A stretch of DNA of 64,000 nucleotides from Lasiosphaeria ovina (Eukaryota > Ascomycota > Sordariomycetes > Sordariales > Lasiosphaeriaceae): the NCBI GenBank assembly GCA_033439765.1, contig JAULSN010000001.1, positions 4,898,001 through 4,962,000 of the forward strand, read 5' to 3'. Of this stretch, positions 46,635 to 56,980 are shown piece by piece. The position numbers and the translations under genes are program-made. Within the stretch, counting starts at the first letter, position 1. Each line of letters begins with the position of its first letter. The notes under the pieces were generated by a model. It was not told where the DNA came from. It made no database searches and was given only the letters and a program-made list of their open reading frames with translations.

Positions 46635-49256
46635 ATGATTGCGCCGAGGAGGATTCCAAACCGCTGCTTGGGATGCAGGACGCAGCTCCTAAGTTTTTAC
46701 GATGCTCTTCTGGCGCCACAAAGCAGAGCTAGCTCGCGACACTTCTCGAGCCTCCGAGCGCCGTCAACTCAGTCTTTCCTTTCCCTAGCCCAGCCACCCC
46801 GATCAGATTCAAGCTCGTCCGCAAGGCAGTTTTCGACAAGCCGGCGGGCACGTCGGGACACAGCACACGAGCATGATTCCAATAGCGCCGACACAGCACA
46901 GGAGCCGCGAAGAAGGGAGTCCGAACTCGCAGGCGAAGACACCAAGACCATTGTGCGCCAAGCCAAGCAAACGTTCGGGGATACTCTTCCTCCAGGCTAC
47001 TTGACGCCCGAGGAGCTCAAGCTTTACGAGCGGCTTTACGGCCCTGCACTTCGGGATACAAGACCCGAGGATGTTGGGCTTCCCTACTATGGCGACGAGA
47101 ACGAGATGGCCAAGAACGAGTCGACGCGGACTCTCTTGAGGGAAACGGAAGATGGCCAGCTAGAGGAGGTAGAGTACACAATCAGAGTGTCCGAGATCCC
47201 TAAAGACGAAGATGGCGCTGCATCAGAGGTTGCCGACGATATTGGAACCCTTGAGGAACTGCCGCCACTCTCGAATGAGCAGGTTGAATACCTAAACGTC
47301 ACAGCCAACAACCAGCGCGAATACGATGCACTCGTGAGGCTACAGCGTGATTTCGAACTCGCCACACTCAAGGCTGCTGCCGAGGCTGCCTTGGAACCAA
47401 ACGAGGACGACATTATGGAGGAGAACGAGCCACGCGAGGAGGACGAGATTGAAGAGGACGAGGGTGGGCCCGATGCTGTGTTCGACGAGTGGGATTCCAT
47501 GGATACGGAGCAGCGAGCACGTCTGCATCCGCATACCGTCATGGGCCACTTCAAGACCTTCCCCAGCACTTTGCTGCTGCCAAAAGAGACCCTCATGCAG
47601 CCCATCTCGGATCTCCTGAAAAGGACAAGCCCAACCCATTTGCGGGAAGCTGCTGAAAGGGTGTTCGGTGGACCTGGCTTACCCTACTCTCCATCCACGC
47701 CCGGGGGAAAGAGACTACCACTACAGAAGCCCTTGATGATGCGTCCAAGCCAACACAAACTCTCCGAGATTGAAGCCGATGTCTTTCTTGCTACAGTTGT
47801 CCCAGGCTTGTACACGACTGCAATGAGCATCCTAGTTGAGGTGCGGAAGCGTTTAGGTCCGGCCTGGATTCAAGGGCTCCTGACCAAAGCCGGAAGTCAG
47901 GGTCCCCGTGTGCTTGATGTCGGAGCGGGCGGCGCAGGGCTGGCAGCCTGGCAAGACGTGGTGAACGCCGAGTGGGATATTCTCCGACAGGAACGCAAAG
48001 TCTTCACTCAGGAACCCCCCGGAAAGAAAACAGTGGTCGTGGGCTCCGAGACCATCCGCCACCGCATTTCCAGATTCATGCAGAACACAACATTTCTCCC
48101 GCGACTCCCAGACTATGTTCATTCGGGCAAGGGAAAGGAGCCCCATCTCGATGCGGGCGAAAGCCCTGCGCCTCGCAAGACGTTTGATATTATCATTGCT
48201 TCCCACCTCATGATGCCGCTTGACAAACCTTATAAGCGCAAGGTACTTCTCGAAAACCTCTGGGAGATGCTCTCGCCCGACGGCGGGGTGCTCATAGTCC
48301 TGGAGAAGGGACACCCGAGAGGCTTCGAGGCAGTAGCTGAAGTTCGGCGCCGTCTCCTCGACGATTTCATTATCCCGCCAACGGTCCAGCCGCCACCGGA
48401 AGAGATACAAGCCGAGGCTGAACGTATACGTGAGCCTGGCATGATTGTTGCCCCGTGTACAAATCATACCACTTGCCCCTTGTATCACTCCCCCGGGCTC
48501 AGCTCTGGCCGCAAGGATTATTGCCATTTTGTCCAGCGCTACACCCGCCCGAGCTTCCTACAAAAGCTTCACGGAGCTTCGCACCATAACTATGAGGATA
48601 TAAGATTCAGCTACATTGCAGTGCGCCGAGGTGCTCAGCCCGACGGCATAGTCTCTCCCGAGAGCGGTGCGACGCTTGAACCCGAAATTGCCCCATATCT
48701 CCAAGGCAAGGACGCGGCGGACCGCGCGTTTGCTGGCTTCGAGAATCCCGAGGGTGGGATTCCTCACCCACTTTCGCTACCCCGCAACATGTTCCCTCCT
48801 CTGAAACGGCGCGGCCACGTATTACTCGATATGTGCACCCCCGCTGGGACCTACGAGCGTTGGATTGTAGCTAGGTCCCTCTCGAAGCAGGCGTACCACG
48901 ACGCTCGCAAGGCTAGATGGGGAGACCTCTGGGCCCTTGGGGCCAAGACGCGCATCCCTCGCAACGTCCGCCTGGGCAGGCCCGAACTGGCTGACGGAGG
49001 TGTCCGTTCTCGGGCTGCCGAGTCTAGTCGCAAACGGCCTAAGGTGGTGGAGCTCAATGTCGACCCGAAGCGCGGAATAACGTCGGTCACGGAAAAGGAG
49101 GCGAAATCAAAATATCATGCTGCCGAGAGGCGGACAAAGGGCGGCCGGAAGATGAAGATTGACGATCTCATGAAGCAGATGGGCATCGACGATGTGGAGG
49201 ATCCGGATGACGAGGAGGATGCCAACTTCATGCGTGGTCGGGTCAAGGATGACTGA
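46635..49256 (+). CDS. rsm22: Rsm22/METTL17-type mitochondrial ribosome small-subunit factor
   Basis: Single exon, 873 residues. The N-terminus (MIAPRRIPNRCLGCRTQL..., then several Arg/Ser-rich stretches) is a likely mitochondrial presequence. Residues about 200-290 are acidic. The Rsm22 core begins at LNDLKRTSPTHLREAA-like sequence (TSPTHLREAAERVFGGPGLP). A methyltransferase-like Rossmann motif, RVLDVGAGGAGLAAW, lies at about 425-440, with IIIASHLM downstream. Four cysteines fit the 4Fe-4S site described for the family: Cys608 and Cys614 (APCTNHTTC), Cys630 (KDYCHF) and Cys734 (LLDMCTPAG). Rsm22 binds the assembling mitochondrial small subunit; its methyltransferase activity is doubtful. The C-terminus is basic and then acidic. 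It is convergent with the MCC alpha gene. Confidence 0.9.
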   Translation: MIAPRRIPNRCLGCRTQLLSFYDALLAPQSRASSRHFSSLRAPSTQSFLSLAQPPRSDSSSSARQFSTSRRARRDTAHEHDSNSADTAQEPRRRESELAGEDTKTIVRQAKQTFGDTLPPGYLTPEELKLYERLYGPALRDTRPEDVGLPYYGDENEMAKNESTRTLLRETEDGQLEEVEYTIRVSEIPKDEDGAASEVADDIGTLEELPPLSNEQVEYLNVTANNQREYDALVRLQRDFELATLKAAAEAALEPNEDDIMEENEPREEDEIEEDEGGPDAVFDEWDSMDTEQRARLHPHTVMGHFKTFPSTLLLPKETLMQPISDLLKRTSPTHLREAAERVFGGPGLPYSPSTPGGKRLPLQKPLMMRPSQHKLSEIEADVFLATVVPGLYTTAMSILVEVRKRLGPAWIQGLLTKAGSQGPRVLDVGAGGAGLAAWQDVVNAEWDILRQERKVFTQEPPGKKTVVVGSETIRHRISRFMQNTTFLPRLPDYVHSGKGKEPHLDAGESPAPRKTFDIIIASHLMMPLDKPYKRKVLLENLWEMLSPDGGVLIVLEKGHPRGFEAVAEVRRRLLDDFIIPPTVQPPPEEIQAEAERIREPGMIVAPCTNHTTCPLYHSPGLSSGRKDYCHFVQRYTRPSFLQKLHGASHHNYEDIRFSYIAVRRGAQPDGIVSPESGATLEPEIAPYLQGKDAADRAFAGFENPEGGIPHPLSLPRNMFPPLKRRGHVLLDMCTPAGTYERWIVARSLSKQAYHDARKARWGDLWALGAKTRIPRNVRLGRPELADGGVRSRAAESSRKRPKVVELNVDPKRGITSVTEKEAKSKYHAAERRTKGGRKMKIDDLMKQMGIDDVEDPDDEEDANFMRGRVKDD

Positions 49257-49819
49257 AGAGCCCCAATGGCTGCCATGTGCCTGCTTTATAGCACAAGAGT
49301 TGTTTACAGCTCTGTTTGGTTATTTTGTATGTACGAATCAGTTGCCGAGACGACAGATAAATATCTTTCGCCGCGACAATTTGTGTAAATACCTGGCTAG
49401 ATGTACCTAGTTTGTAAAAATAGACGCTGTACAGTAAGATATGATCACGGTGGAAAACATACGCGTTGCCCTCTCGAGCCGAACAAGTAGATAGATGAAC
49501 GCACCTTGAACAGAAACCGCCATCGGTCCTGAGATTATAGACACGATATGCACTCTTTCTGTAAAGCCATAGATGAGAAAACACCTGCCCAATGCGTATA
49601 AATTCTCCAAAACGCCGCTGCCCGCTGCTAAGCTAAAGTCGTCACACATGATGCTACAAGCTATTCAAGGCCAGGGTACTATAATTTGGCGCCGCTGCCC
49701 GGTGTCTGTCGCCACCGAGCAGATACTATCTCTGCCAGCGTCGCCGCCCCCCTCCCAAATACAAGTCCAAGTCCTCAGTCGTTGAGCTCGTTTGCTGTGT
49801 CATATCATATCTCCTCCTC
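49257..49819. other. Convergent intergenic region, rsm22 / mccA
   Basis: Short stretch holding both 3' UTRs. No feature is recognised. Confidence 0.55.
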
Positions 49820-52352
49820 CTACTTGATTAGGCTAGCAGCGCCTTCAGCATCCTCGAAGATGACCAGCACCGTGCCGGCTTTGCATATATCCTAGAACCC
49901 AGATGTCAGCCCCAAGTATAGGATGGTTTTCCCCCCCAAGGGGGGGGAAATATGGAAAATGAGTATGTTTGAAGGTCAAGAGAGAAACGGGACTGGTACA
50001 TACGCCTTCCTTGTGTGCCAGCTTCTTGATGATGCCGTTCTGCGGTGATCTAATCACCGTCTCCATCTTCATAGACTCGATACTACCAAAATAGACAAGA
50101 GGTTAGCAAATTTGCAGTAAAATACCGGAAGTAGCCAACATTTGCGCCAAGACCAGGTCAAGTCTTGCCCTGACGCCCCGCGAATCCAACAGAGAGAGGA
50201 AATAGAAGGACAGGCATGGACGGGAGGCAGAAACTCACACAACCAATGGCGCCCCTTTTTGGACCTCCTGGCCCTCGGTCACCTCGTTTCTTAGTATCTT
50301 GCACGGCATAGGGGCTGCCACGCTCGCAGCAGCCTCCTTCAAGCCGAGAGCCTTCTCGAACCAGTCCGGCGAGACGAACTGGAGTTCGGTCTTGTTGCCA
50401 AGCTGAAATAGCGTAAGCTTCTCCTCGTCCGTTGCCGGATCGCAGTCGCGGACCAGGGTTGTCTCGATCCTTGTGAGGGGAAAGAAGGTCGTTAATGCCG
50501 TCTTGGTGGCCGAAGAAGAGGACAAGTCGAGCTCAGATACAATGTTCTCGAAGACCTGCGGCGTCTCGTCGCCACTGCGCAGCACGGCTACATTGAACAG
50601 CGCGTTCGCTACTTGCGTTACGGAGACCTGCACGGCCTCGCCTTCTTCGGCACTGGTGTCGTCGCGGACCCGAAAGGTGAACTTTCGCTCGCTGTGCGTG
50701 CGGTACTCGCCAAAGCCGAGCGTCTCGCCGTGAGGCCCGTTAAGCCCCAATGTCGAGTGGTTGATTTGTGAGCCCAACAGGCCCAGAGCGGCCTGCACAA
50801 ATACCTCATTGGATGTGTGACGCGGCCCGAAAAGTTCGTCTCTCCACTTGTCGATGAAACCTGTCTCGACATCGCCTTCGATAAAAGCCTGGCTGCGGCA
50901 GAGGCGCTTCAAGAATTCAATATTTGTGCTGAGCCCCACGACCTCGTATTCCTGCAAGGCAAGCTCCATCTTACGGATGGCCGTCTCCCGGTCTTTGCCC
51001 CTGACGATCAACTTCGCAATCATGCCGTCATATGCCTCGGAAACTCTGTCTCCCTCGATGAAGCCAGCGTCGATTCGCACATCCTCACTCGTCTTTGGCG
51101 TCGAGAGATGCACCAGCCTGCCCGAGTCCGGAAAAAAGCCCTTTTCGGGATTCTCGGCATATATCCTTGCCTCGATAGCGGCGCCCCTCTCGGCAATCCT
51201 CGCCTCGATCTCGTCCTGGGTTAGCGGCAGCCTCTCGCCGGCGGCTACCCGGAACTGCCACTCGACTAGATCTGTACCTGTAACCATTTCGCTGACGGGG
51301 TGCTCGACCTGTAGCCGCGTGTTCATCTCCATGAAGAAGAATTCGCCTGTGTCCCGGTCTAGAATGAACTCGACCGTGCCAGCGCCAACGTAACCGACGG
51401 CGAGCGCTGCCGTCCTAGCCTTCTCCCACAGGTCCTGCCTCGTGGCGTCGTCCAGTAGCGGAGCCGGGCTCTCCTCGAGGATCTTCTGGTGGCGCCGCTG
51501 CACGCTGCAGTCACGCTCACCGAGAGCGACGCAGTTGCCGTAGCGATCGGCAAACACCTGTACTTCGACGTGGCGCGGACGCACAACATATCGCTCAACA
51601 AGCATGACCTCGCCGCCGTCGCCGAAGCTCGCGCGCGCCTCGGCCCGGGCGCTCCGGAGCTGGGTGTCGAACTCGTCCTCCGACTTTACAATACGCATGC
51701 CCTTGCCGCCGCCGCCTTTGACGCTCTTGAGAAGAACGGGGTAGCCGACTTGGCGGGCACGGGCTTGAAGCTGCTCGGGAGACTGCTCGGCGCCGTGGTA
51801 TCCCGGCACGCACGGCACGCCGGCGGCTGTCATAATCTCCTTGCTGCGGGCTTTGTCACCCATGTCGGCCATGGCGCGAGCGGGAGGGCCGACAAAGACT
51901 ATGCCGGCGTCCTCGCAGGCGCGGGCAAAAGCCGGGTTCTCGCTCAGGAAGCCATAGCCCGGGTGCAGGGCCTGGATACCGTGCTGTTTGGCAAGGGCCA
52001 CAATGCGCGGGCCGTCAAGGTAGGCGGCGGGAGGGCCGAGGGCGATCGAGTGCGGCGAGCACCTTGCGTGCTGCGAGGCCGCGTCAACGTCCGTGTACAG
52101 CGTTGTGGTGCGGATGCCCATGGCGGCGGCTGTTCGGGCTATGCGGAGGGCTATCTCGCCGCGGTTGGCAATAAGGAGCGACGTGATGGGCTTGACGGAT
52201 GTAGTCGAGCTCGAGCAGGCAGCATGCGTTGATATGGGGGCTGTCGAGGTCATTGGCGGCACCGGCAGCCGTGTGACGGTCGACGATGTTCCCAAACCCA
52301 GGGCCAAGGGGGGCATAGGCACGCGCCTCGACGTGCGCTTTAAGGTGCGCAT
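49820..52352 (-). CDS. mccA: 3-Methylcrotonyl-CoA carboxylase, biotin-containing alpha subunit
   Basis: Minus exons 50239-52352 (or up to 52535), 50004-50082 and 49820-49891. The biotin carboxylase domain begins at SLLIANRGEIALRIARTAAA and contains the ATP-grasp loop KGGGGKGMRIV. Further motifs are CSVQRRHQKILEESPAPLL, then MEMNTRLQVEHPVSEMVTGT. The biotin carboxyl carrier end is split by introns. Exon 1 ends GAPLVV, exon 2 carries IESMKMETVI with the biotinylated Lys, and exon 3 ends in AGTVLVIFEDAEGAA. MCC works in the mitochondrial matrix in leucine breakdown. Two starts are possible. The ATG at 52352 gives MRTLKRTSRRVPMPPLALGL, a good presequence; the upstream ATG at 52535 adds 61 residues without a presequence look. 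I prefer 52352 (about 738 residues). The beta subunit is not in the window. Confidence 0.93.
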
Positions 52353-52535
52353 TGTGGAATTGGATTCAGTTATGATCGATATCGAGTGCTGCAGCCATTC
52401 AGGAAGTGACGCTGCCGATTCAATGGCTTTTCTAAGATGATGTTTATTCTCGATTTTCTTAAGGGAAAGAATGGAGGAATGCGGGAGGTCGGCGCCGTTC
52501 GCTCTCAGTACCCTAAAGCCGTTGACGGTTGGCAT

Positions 52536-53349
52536 CTGGGAGGGAGGTGGTTGCTGGAGGCCGACTCTAGCCGCTCCCCTGGCATTATTGGGGAGTGGTT
52601 CTAACTAACCACCTTGAGGAAGGTAACGCTGTGCCGCGGACCCGTGACCCAACTCTCGAGGCGTCACTGGAAAGTGTGAACGAAACATATGCTAGGTAAG
52701 ATAGGATTCAATTCAACCAATTCGGTTGTCTATGTACGCACCTTGGTTCAAGTCTCAAGAGTCAAGTCAAGACGATGGACTGGAGAGCTTTACTAGACCT
52801 CGATCACTGCTGTTAAGCAAGTTAGGTAGCCATACCTGACTTACAAAGGAGTAACACCTTGCTGGACACCACGTCATTGAGGCAGGGGTGTTCGGCTTCC
52901 CGCTCGGCCCCTCTCTTTAGTCATCATACTTTCCCGTCCCTTGCACCAAGCCGCTATGAATGGAACGACGGGGCGGGCAGCTTCGATACCCTACCTTACG
53001 GATATGCAACATCGTCTTCCCCACTCACCCGACCCGATCGATACCATCCCGAGGACCGAGCCTATGAAAGGAAAGGTTCTAGACTCGTTGCGCCGCTCTA
53101 GAGTCTAATCTTTATCATCAATTTTGGCCATTATCAGTGCGGGCATAACGCTGTGCTTGAACTCGTCAGCTTCTTCTCCTCGACAAATCCGTCCCACGAC
53201 TCCTTGCTTCTCGCCCTAAGACTTTGCCCAACATCACGCGACCCGAACCCCGAGCCTCGCAGCTCAAGGAGAAATAACAGAGCGTCTTTGAACTCACCTC
53301 GTGGTAGAGAGACACGGAAGAAAGACATCGAAGCCCGCCGGGGATTCCC
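52536..53349. promoter_or_regulatory. Divergent intergenic region, mccA / PPOX gene
   Basis: About 0.8 kb (1 kb if mccA starts at 52352) carrying both promoters. No TATA box or repeat stands out. Short frames at 52859-53101 and 53134-53466 are not supported. Confidence 0.5.
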
Positions 53350-54234
53350 ATGGAGCAGCAAATACCACTCAACCACGAGGCATCGGCCGGCGATACCAAC
53401 ATGCAGGTCACCCCCGAAATGCCCGCCGAGGTGGTCCAGTGTCTCTCCAACGCCAGGTTCCTGCACCTAGCTACGTGCTTCGAAAACATCCCCCATGTCT
53501 CGCTCATGAACTACACATATCTTCCGTCGTCGCCGTACTCGGGCTCGGACCCTGTCATCGTCATGACCACTAACCCGGCCAGCAAAAAGACGAACAACCT
53601 GGTAGCGAACCCAAACGTGTCGCTCCTGGTACACGATTGTACGAATACAGAATAAAATTGCCCCATGCCCCATGCCCCATGCTCATGCCTGCTGTCCGCG
53701 CCCTGCCTGTCCCCCTCCTCTCTTCCTTCCCCTTCCTTCCGCTTCCCAAATATAACAGCCCACAGGCTGATAAGATAGTATTTATCTCCCACAGGGGTCT
53801 CGCACCGCCCATCAACAACGCAGCGGAGACTGTCGGGTGGATCATTTCCGGGGCCAGAAAACCCGAGCCCGCTCGCGACGCTGCTCTTCAACCTCAACGC
53901 GACTGAGATGTCGTCTATCAGTGCCACAATAACCGGGTCAGCGCGGCTGGTGGACAGCGGCTCCGAAGAGGAGCGCTACTTCCGCGAGAAGCACCTCCAG
54001 AACAACACCTTTGACGCCTCCTCGTCTCTAAATTTGGTAGGGGCCCAGGCGCAAGAGGAGGGCGACGGCGGCAGGGGCCATTTTGTTGCCGGCGAGGAGG
54101 TTCGCGTCATCGTCGTGGCTATCCGGCACGTCCGTATTGCGGACTGGAAGGGCTCTGTCCGAGACTGGGTTATCTCTCCGCTAGCATCGGCACCGGGCGT
54201 GCCCGTAAATCAGTTACTTAATGGCATTCACTAG
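53350..54234 (+). CDS. Pyridoxamine-phosphate-oxidase-like (PPOX/FMN-binding split-barrel) protein, 2 exons
   Basis: Exons 53350-53638 and 53795-54234 join in phase to 242 residues through a 156-base intron (GTACGA...CCACAG). The sequence FLHLATCFENIPHVSLMNYT, then VIVMTTNPASKKTNNLVANP and VSLLVHDW, is the FMN-binding split barrel. The second half has the family's LNATEMSSISATITGSARLV and ends in a conserved VRDWVISPL region. It resembles the yeast paralogues Ypr172w/Ylr456w, whose substrate is unknown, more than true PdxH. The fold is therefore firm, but the reaction is not. Compared with PdxH it lacks the long C-terminal motif for PLP. An acidic Gly-rich insert (QAQEEGDGGRG) sits in the second half. 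Confidence 0.85.
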
Positions 54235-55065
54235 ATAGGAAGGAAGACTGGAAAGTGACTGGTTATTTTGGACTTTAGTGCAATGGAAATAATTGAAGGA
54301 ATTGATTTTGATGGAGCGGAGGACCCCTGGCACGACCAGAAGACAGTGGCAGCAACCCCTATCGCATTCAAAAGACAACTAGCAATCAATAGTAGGTCAA
54401 AATACAGCGAATGCTACATATATACCGTGTGAGGTGATCTAGTTAGGTATGGAAACATTATGCTCATTGATCTTATCAGTAGATACTCCGTACATAATCC
54501 GTATAGGGCATTGGATACAAATACTAACCTTCGACACCACACTACGTAGGTAACCAGCTCGAGCCGAGGGATTTTGTGCCGTCAATTGAATCATACATGC
54601 AGTGCCCCAATGTAGTACATACGGTCCAAATAAGACTGGTTCATTACTGGCAGAACTAGGTAGGTCTAGGGGGTACAAACAGTACAAGATTTTCAACGTC
54701 TTTTTGACAGTCTTATTTCTCGGCCCAGACCAACTGGTGGTGTTTCCCGTCTAATAATAAATCCAAGACCCAAGTGGACCGTTGTTATACCTGCCACACA
54801 GCCGGTGGTGGGTTACCTGATTTCCTTTACAGTTTCCCATACTCATAACACTCTGTACGATTAAAAACAAAACGGTCGCCCGGCGTTTTCATACACATTT
54901 GAACGCTTCCAATGAATGAGACGCTGATTACCAAATCCCCCAAAACGCCGCTCTTGAGCCATTCTGTCCTAGATGTCACGTTTCTTGCCCCAGGAAGAGA
55001 AGTCGAGAAAATGCTGTACAATGAAAACAAGGCATGACTTTTGCGGAATGGGCGTAATGGCCCTG
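54235..55065. other. Convergent intergenic region, PPOX gene / membrane carrier
   Basis: About 0.8 kb with both 3' UTRs. It contains TACTCCGTA at 54484-54492, followed at once by an ATCCGTAT variant, and AGGTAGGT at 54658-54665. No gene is seen. Confidence 0.5.
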
Positions 55066-56980
55066 TTACTTGGCCCATTCAACGACTTCCAAGGCGCACA
55101 CCACAAGGATTAATGTTGATGGCAAAATCCTGTCAGAAGGTTAGTATAGGTTCGCTGCGAAGCCAAAGTTAATGTGACAGGGTCCGGTCTCACCAAATAA
55201 CGTAGCTCTGGAAAAGAATCTTTCCCATCACAACCTCATACACGTTGTTGATCTGGCAGATCTGGGCGAGTTGCAGGGCGCTCGGCGCGCCAGTGAGTAG
55301 GAAGCAAACGATGACGAAAATCGGGTCGTCCAGTATGCTGACGGGAACATACTTGGCGAACACGGCCAGGATTGGCGCCATGATCAACGTCGGCAGAAGC
55401 ATGCGGCAGATCAGAGAGGCCACAAGAAGCCTTGTGCCAATCTCCTTTTCCTCAGCGTCTGTGCCCTCCTGGTTCTGTGTGTTTCGCGCCAGGTTGGCCC
55501 CCAGCACAACCAAGATCAAAGGCACTGCAACGCCTGCAGACGAGCTGATGGCACTGGTCACGCTAGTCTTGATAAAAGACTCGTCCTCGAAGAAAAGCTT
55601 CTGCAATTCAGGAACCGAGGCGACCAAAACGGCGACAAGCATGGCCCACAGGGGCGGATTCATAAATTCCCAAAGGAAGGAATATACACGCGCCCAAACG
55701 ACATGGAGCCCAACGAGGAGAGATTGGAGGGGTCGCGGAAGGGTATTGAACGCGCGCTGACTGGCCGAGCTCAAGCGCCTCGATGTGTTGACCTTGAGAT
55801 TCGTCAAAAACCGCCCGACTCGCTTTGGGGCCCCTATAATTCCCGAGGGAATCTCGGGCTCGTCGGTGTTCCGAATGCGTGGGAAAGAAAGGATTTGATT
55901 AAGCTCGTCGCCCTGGTAAATGCTGCCATCGACATTTCCGTCAAGAACAATCGTCGTGTGCGACTTGGCGTTTCTCTTGCGGAGGGTATCGTGTTCGTCG
56001 TCCTCCGAGTCGTTTGGTGACGCTCTTGACGATCCGCCTACAGGGGTCTGGCCGGCCGGCTCGTAACCCTCCGAATCCTCCACCTGGGCTGGGCTGCCAG
56101 AGCGATGATTGCCAAATTCCTCGCCGACGCCGCTGTGGGCGCGATTTTCGCCCTCAAGGAGTCGGTCCGCCTCCCCGTCGTCGTGCGCCTCTCCACGAAA
56201 GCGACCCTCTTCGGCCGAGTCGTTATTGTATTCTTCATACTTGTCCTTTGGCGCGAGGAGGATGTGATATCCCCAGCTCCAACGGACCAGCTGTCCGAGC
56301 TGCTGGAAAATCATCAAGTAGAGAATTCCGCGGGCCGCGACTTCGTCGTCATTGTCGCCCTTAATCTTGTCCCAGTGTAACCCCTTCAGTGTTTGCGACA
56401 AGGAAATGACGAGAGAGATGGGGAGCGAATTAGAGTTTCCAAACACCCCCATGGCCGTGACGAAGTTTGATGCGCGCTTGTTGAAGCCAAAGCATTTCGA
56501 GACGGCCGTGGCAACGAGATACGAGACGAGTGTCTGGATGACAAAGATGACGGGTATGACGCCGAGCTCGACCAGTTTGTCCGCGTTCAATTGGGACGCG
56601 AGCTTTGTGAAGACTGCGCGGAGTTAGCACTGCTAAATTCCTCTGCTTCCACCATTGTCCCTTCTTGGACTGGACGTACTCAGACAGGGCGTAAAGAGCA
56701 TAACATTGAGGTTCGCAAGAAACTTTTGCTTCTCGGCATCGAAGTGTCCGAGCCGGGCAATGATATAGCCGGGCAAGCTCACACAGACAACCTCGAGCAC
56801 GGCGCCGAATATTAGGAGAATGAGGTGGCCGAGCGCCGGGTGGGAGTCGTGGGGCTGTTGCTTCTTGAAGATGACGAACGGCGACGGTGCTGTCGACGAG
56901 TACTGGTCCCAGGACTCGCCGGCGGAGGCCATGGCCAACCGCAGGGATGTCGGCGGCCGCAGATCGAGGAAACGCATCAA
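55066..56980 (-). CDS. Auxin-efflux-carrier-like membrane protein (AEC family, Ecm3-like), 3 exons
   Basis: Minus exons 56680-56980, 55194-56613 and 55066-55129 give 594 residues (578 if the start is Met17, MASAGESWDQYS). Hydrophobic helices are clear at the N-terminus: HLILLIFGAVLEVVCVSLPG, then NLNVMLFTPCLIFTKLASQL, VIPVIFVIQTLVSYLVATAV and FGNSNSLPISLVISLSQTL. They are followed by a long hydrophilic loop of about 230 residues (Glu/Asp/Ser-rich, with a Gly-Gly-Ser tract), then five more helices. This two-bundle layout with NSNSLP matches the AEC/PIN-like family, including yeast Ecm3 and Ynl095c, thought to sit in endoplasmic reticulum or vacuole-related membranes. Transport substrate is unknown. 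The last exon (WILPSTLILVVCALEVVEWA) completes the final helix and ends at 55066. Confidence 0.9.

Noticed and set aside
47087..47605. 172-codon minus-strand frame opposite rsm22
   Set aside because: Antisense shadow of rsm22; Ser-rich because the coding strand is Glu/Asp-rich.
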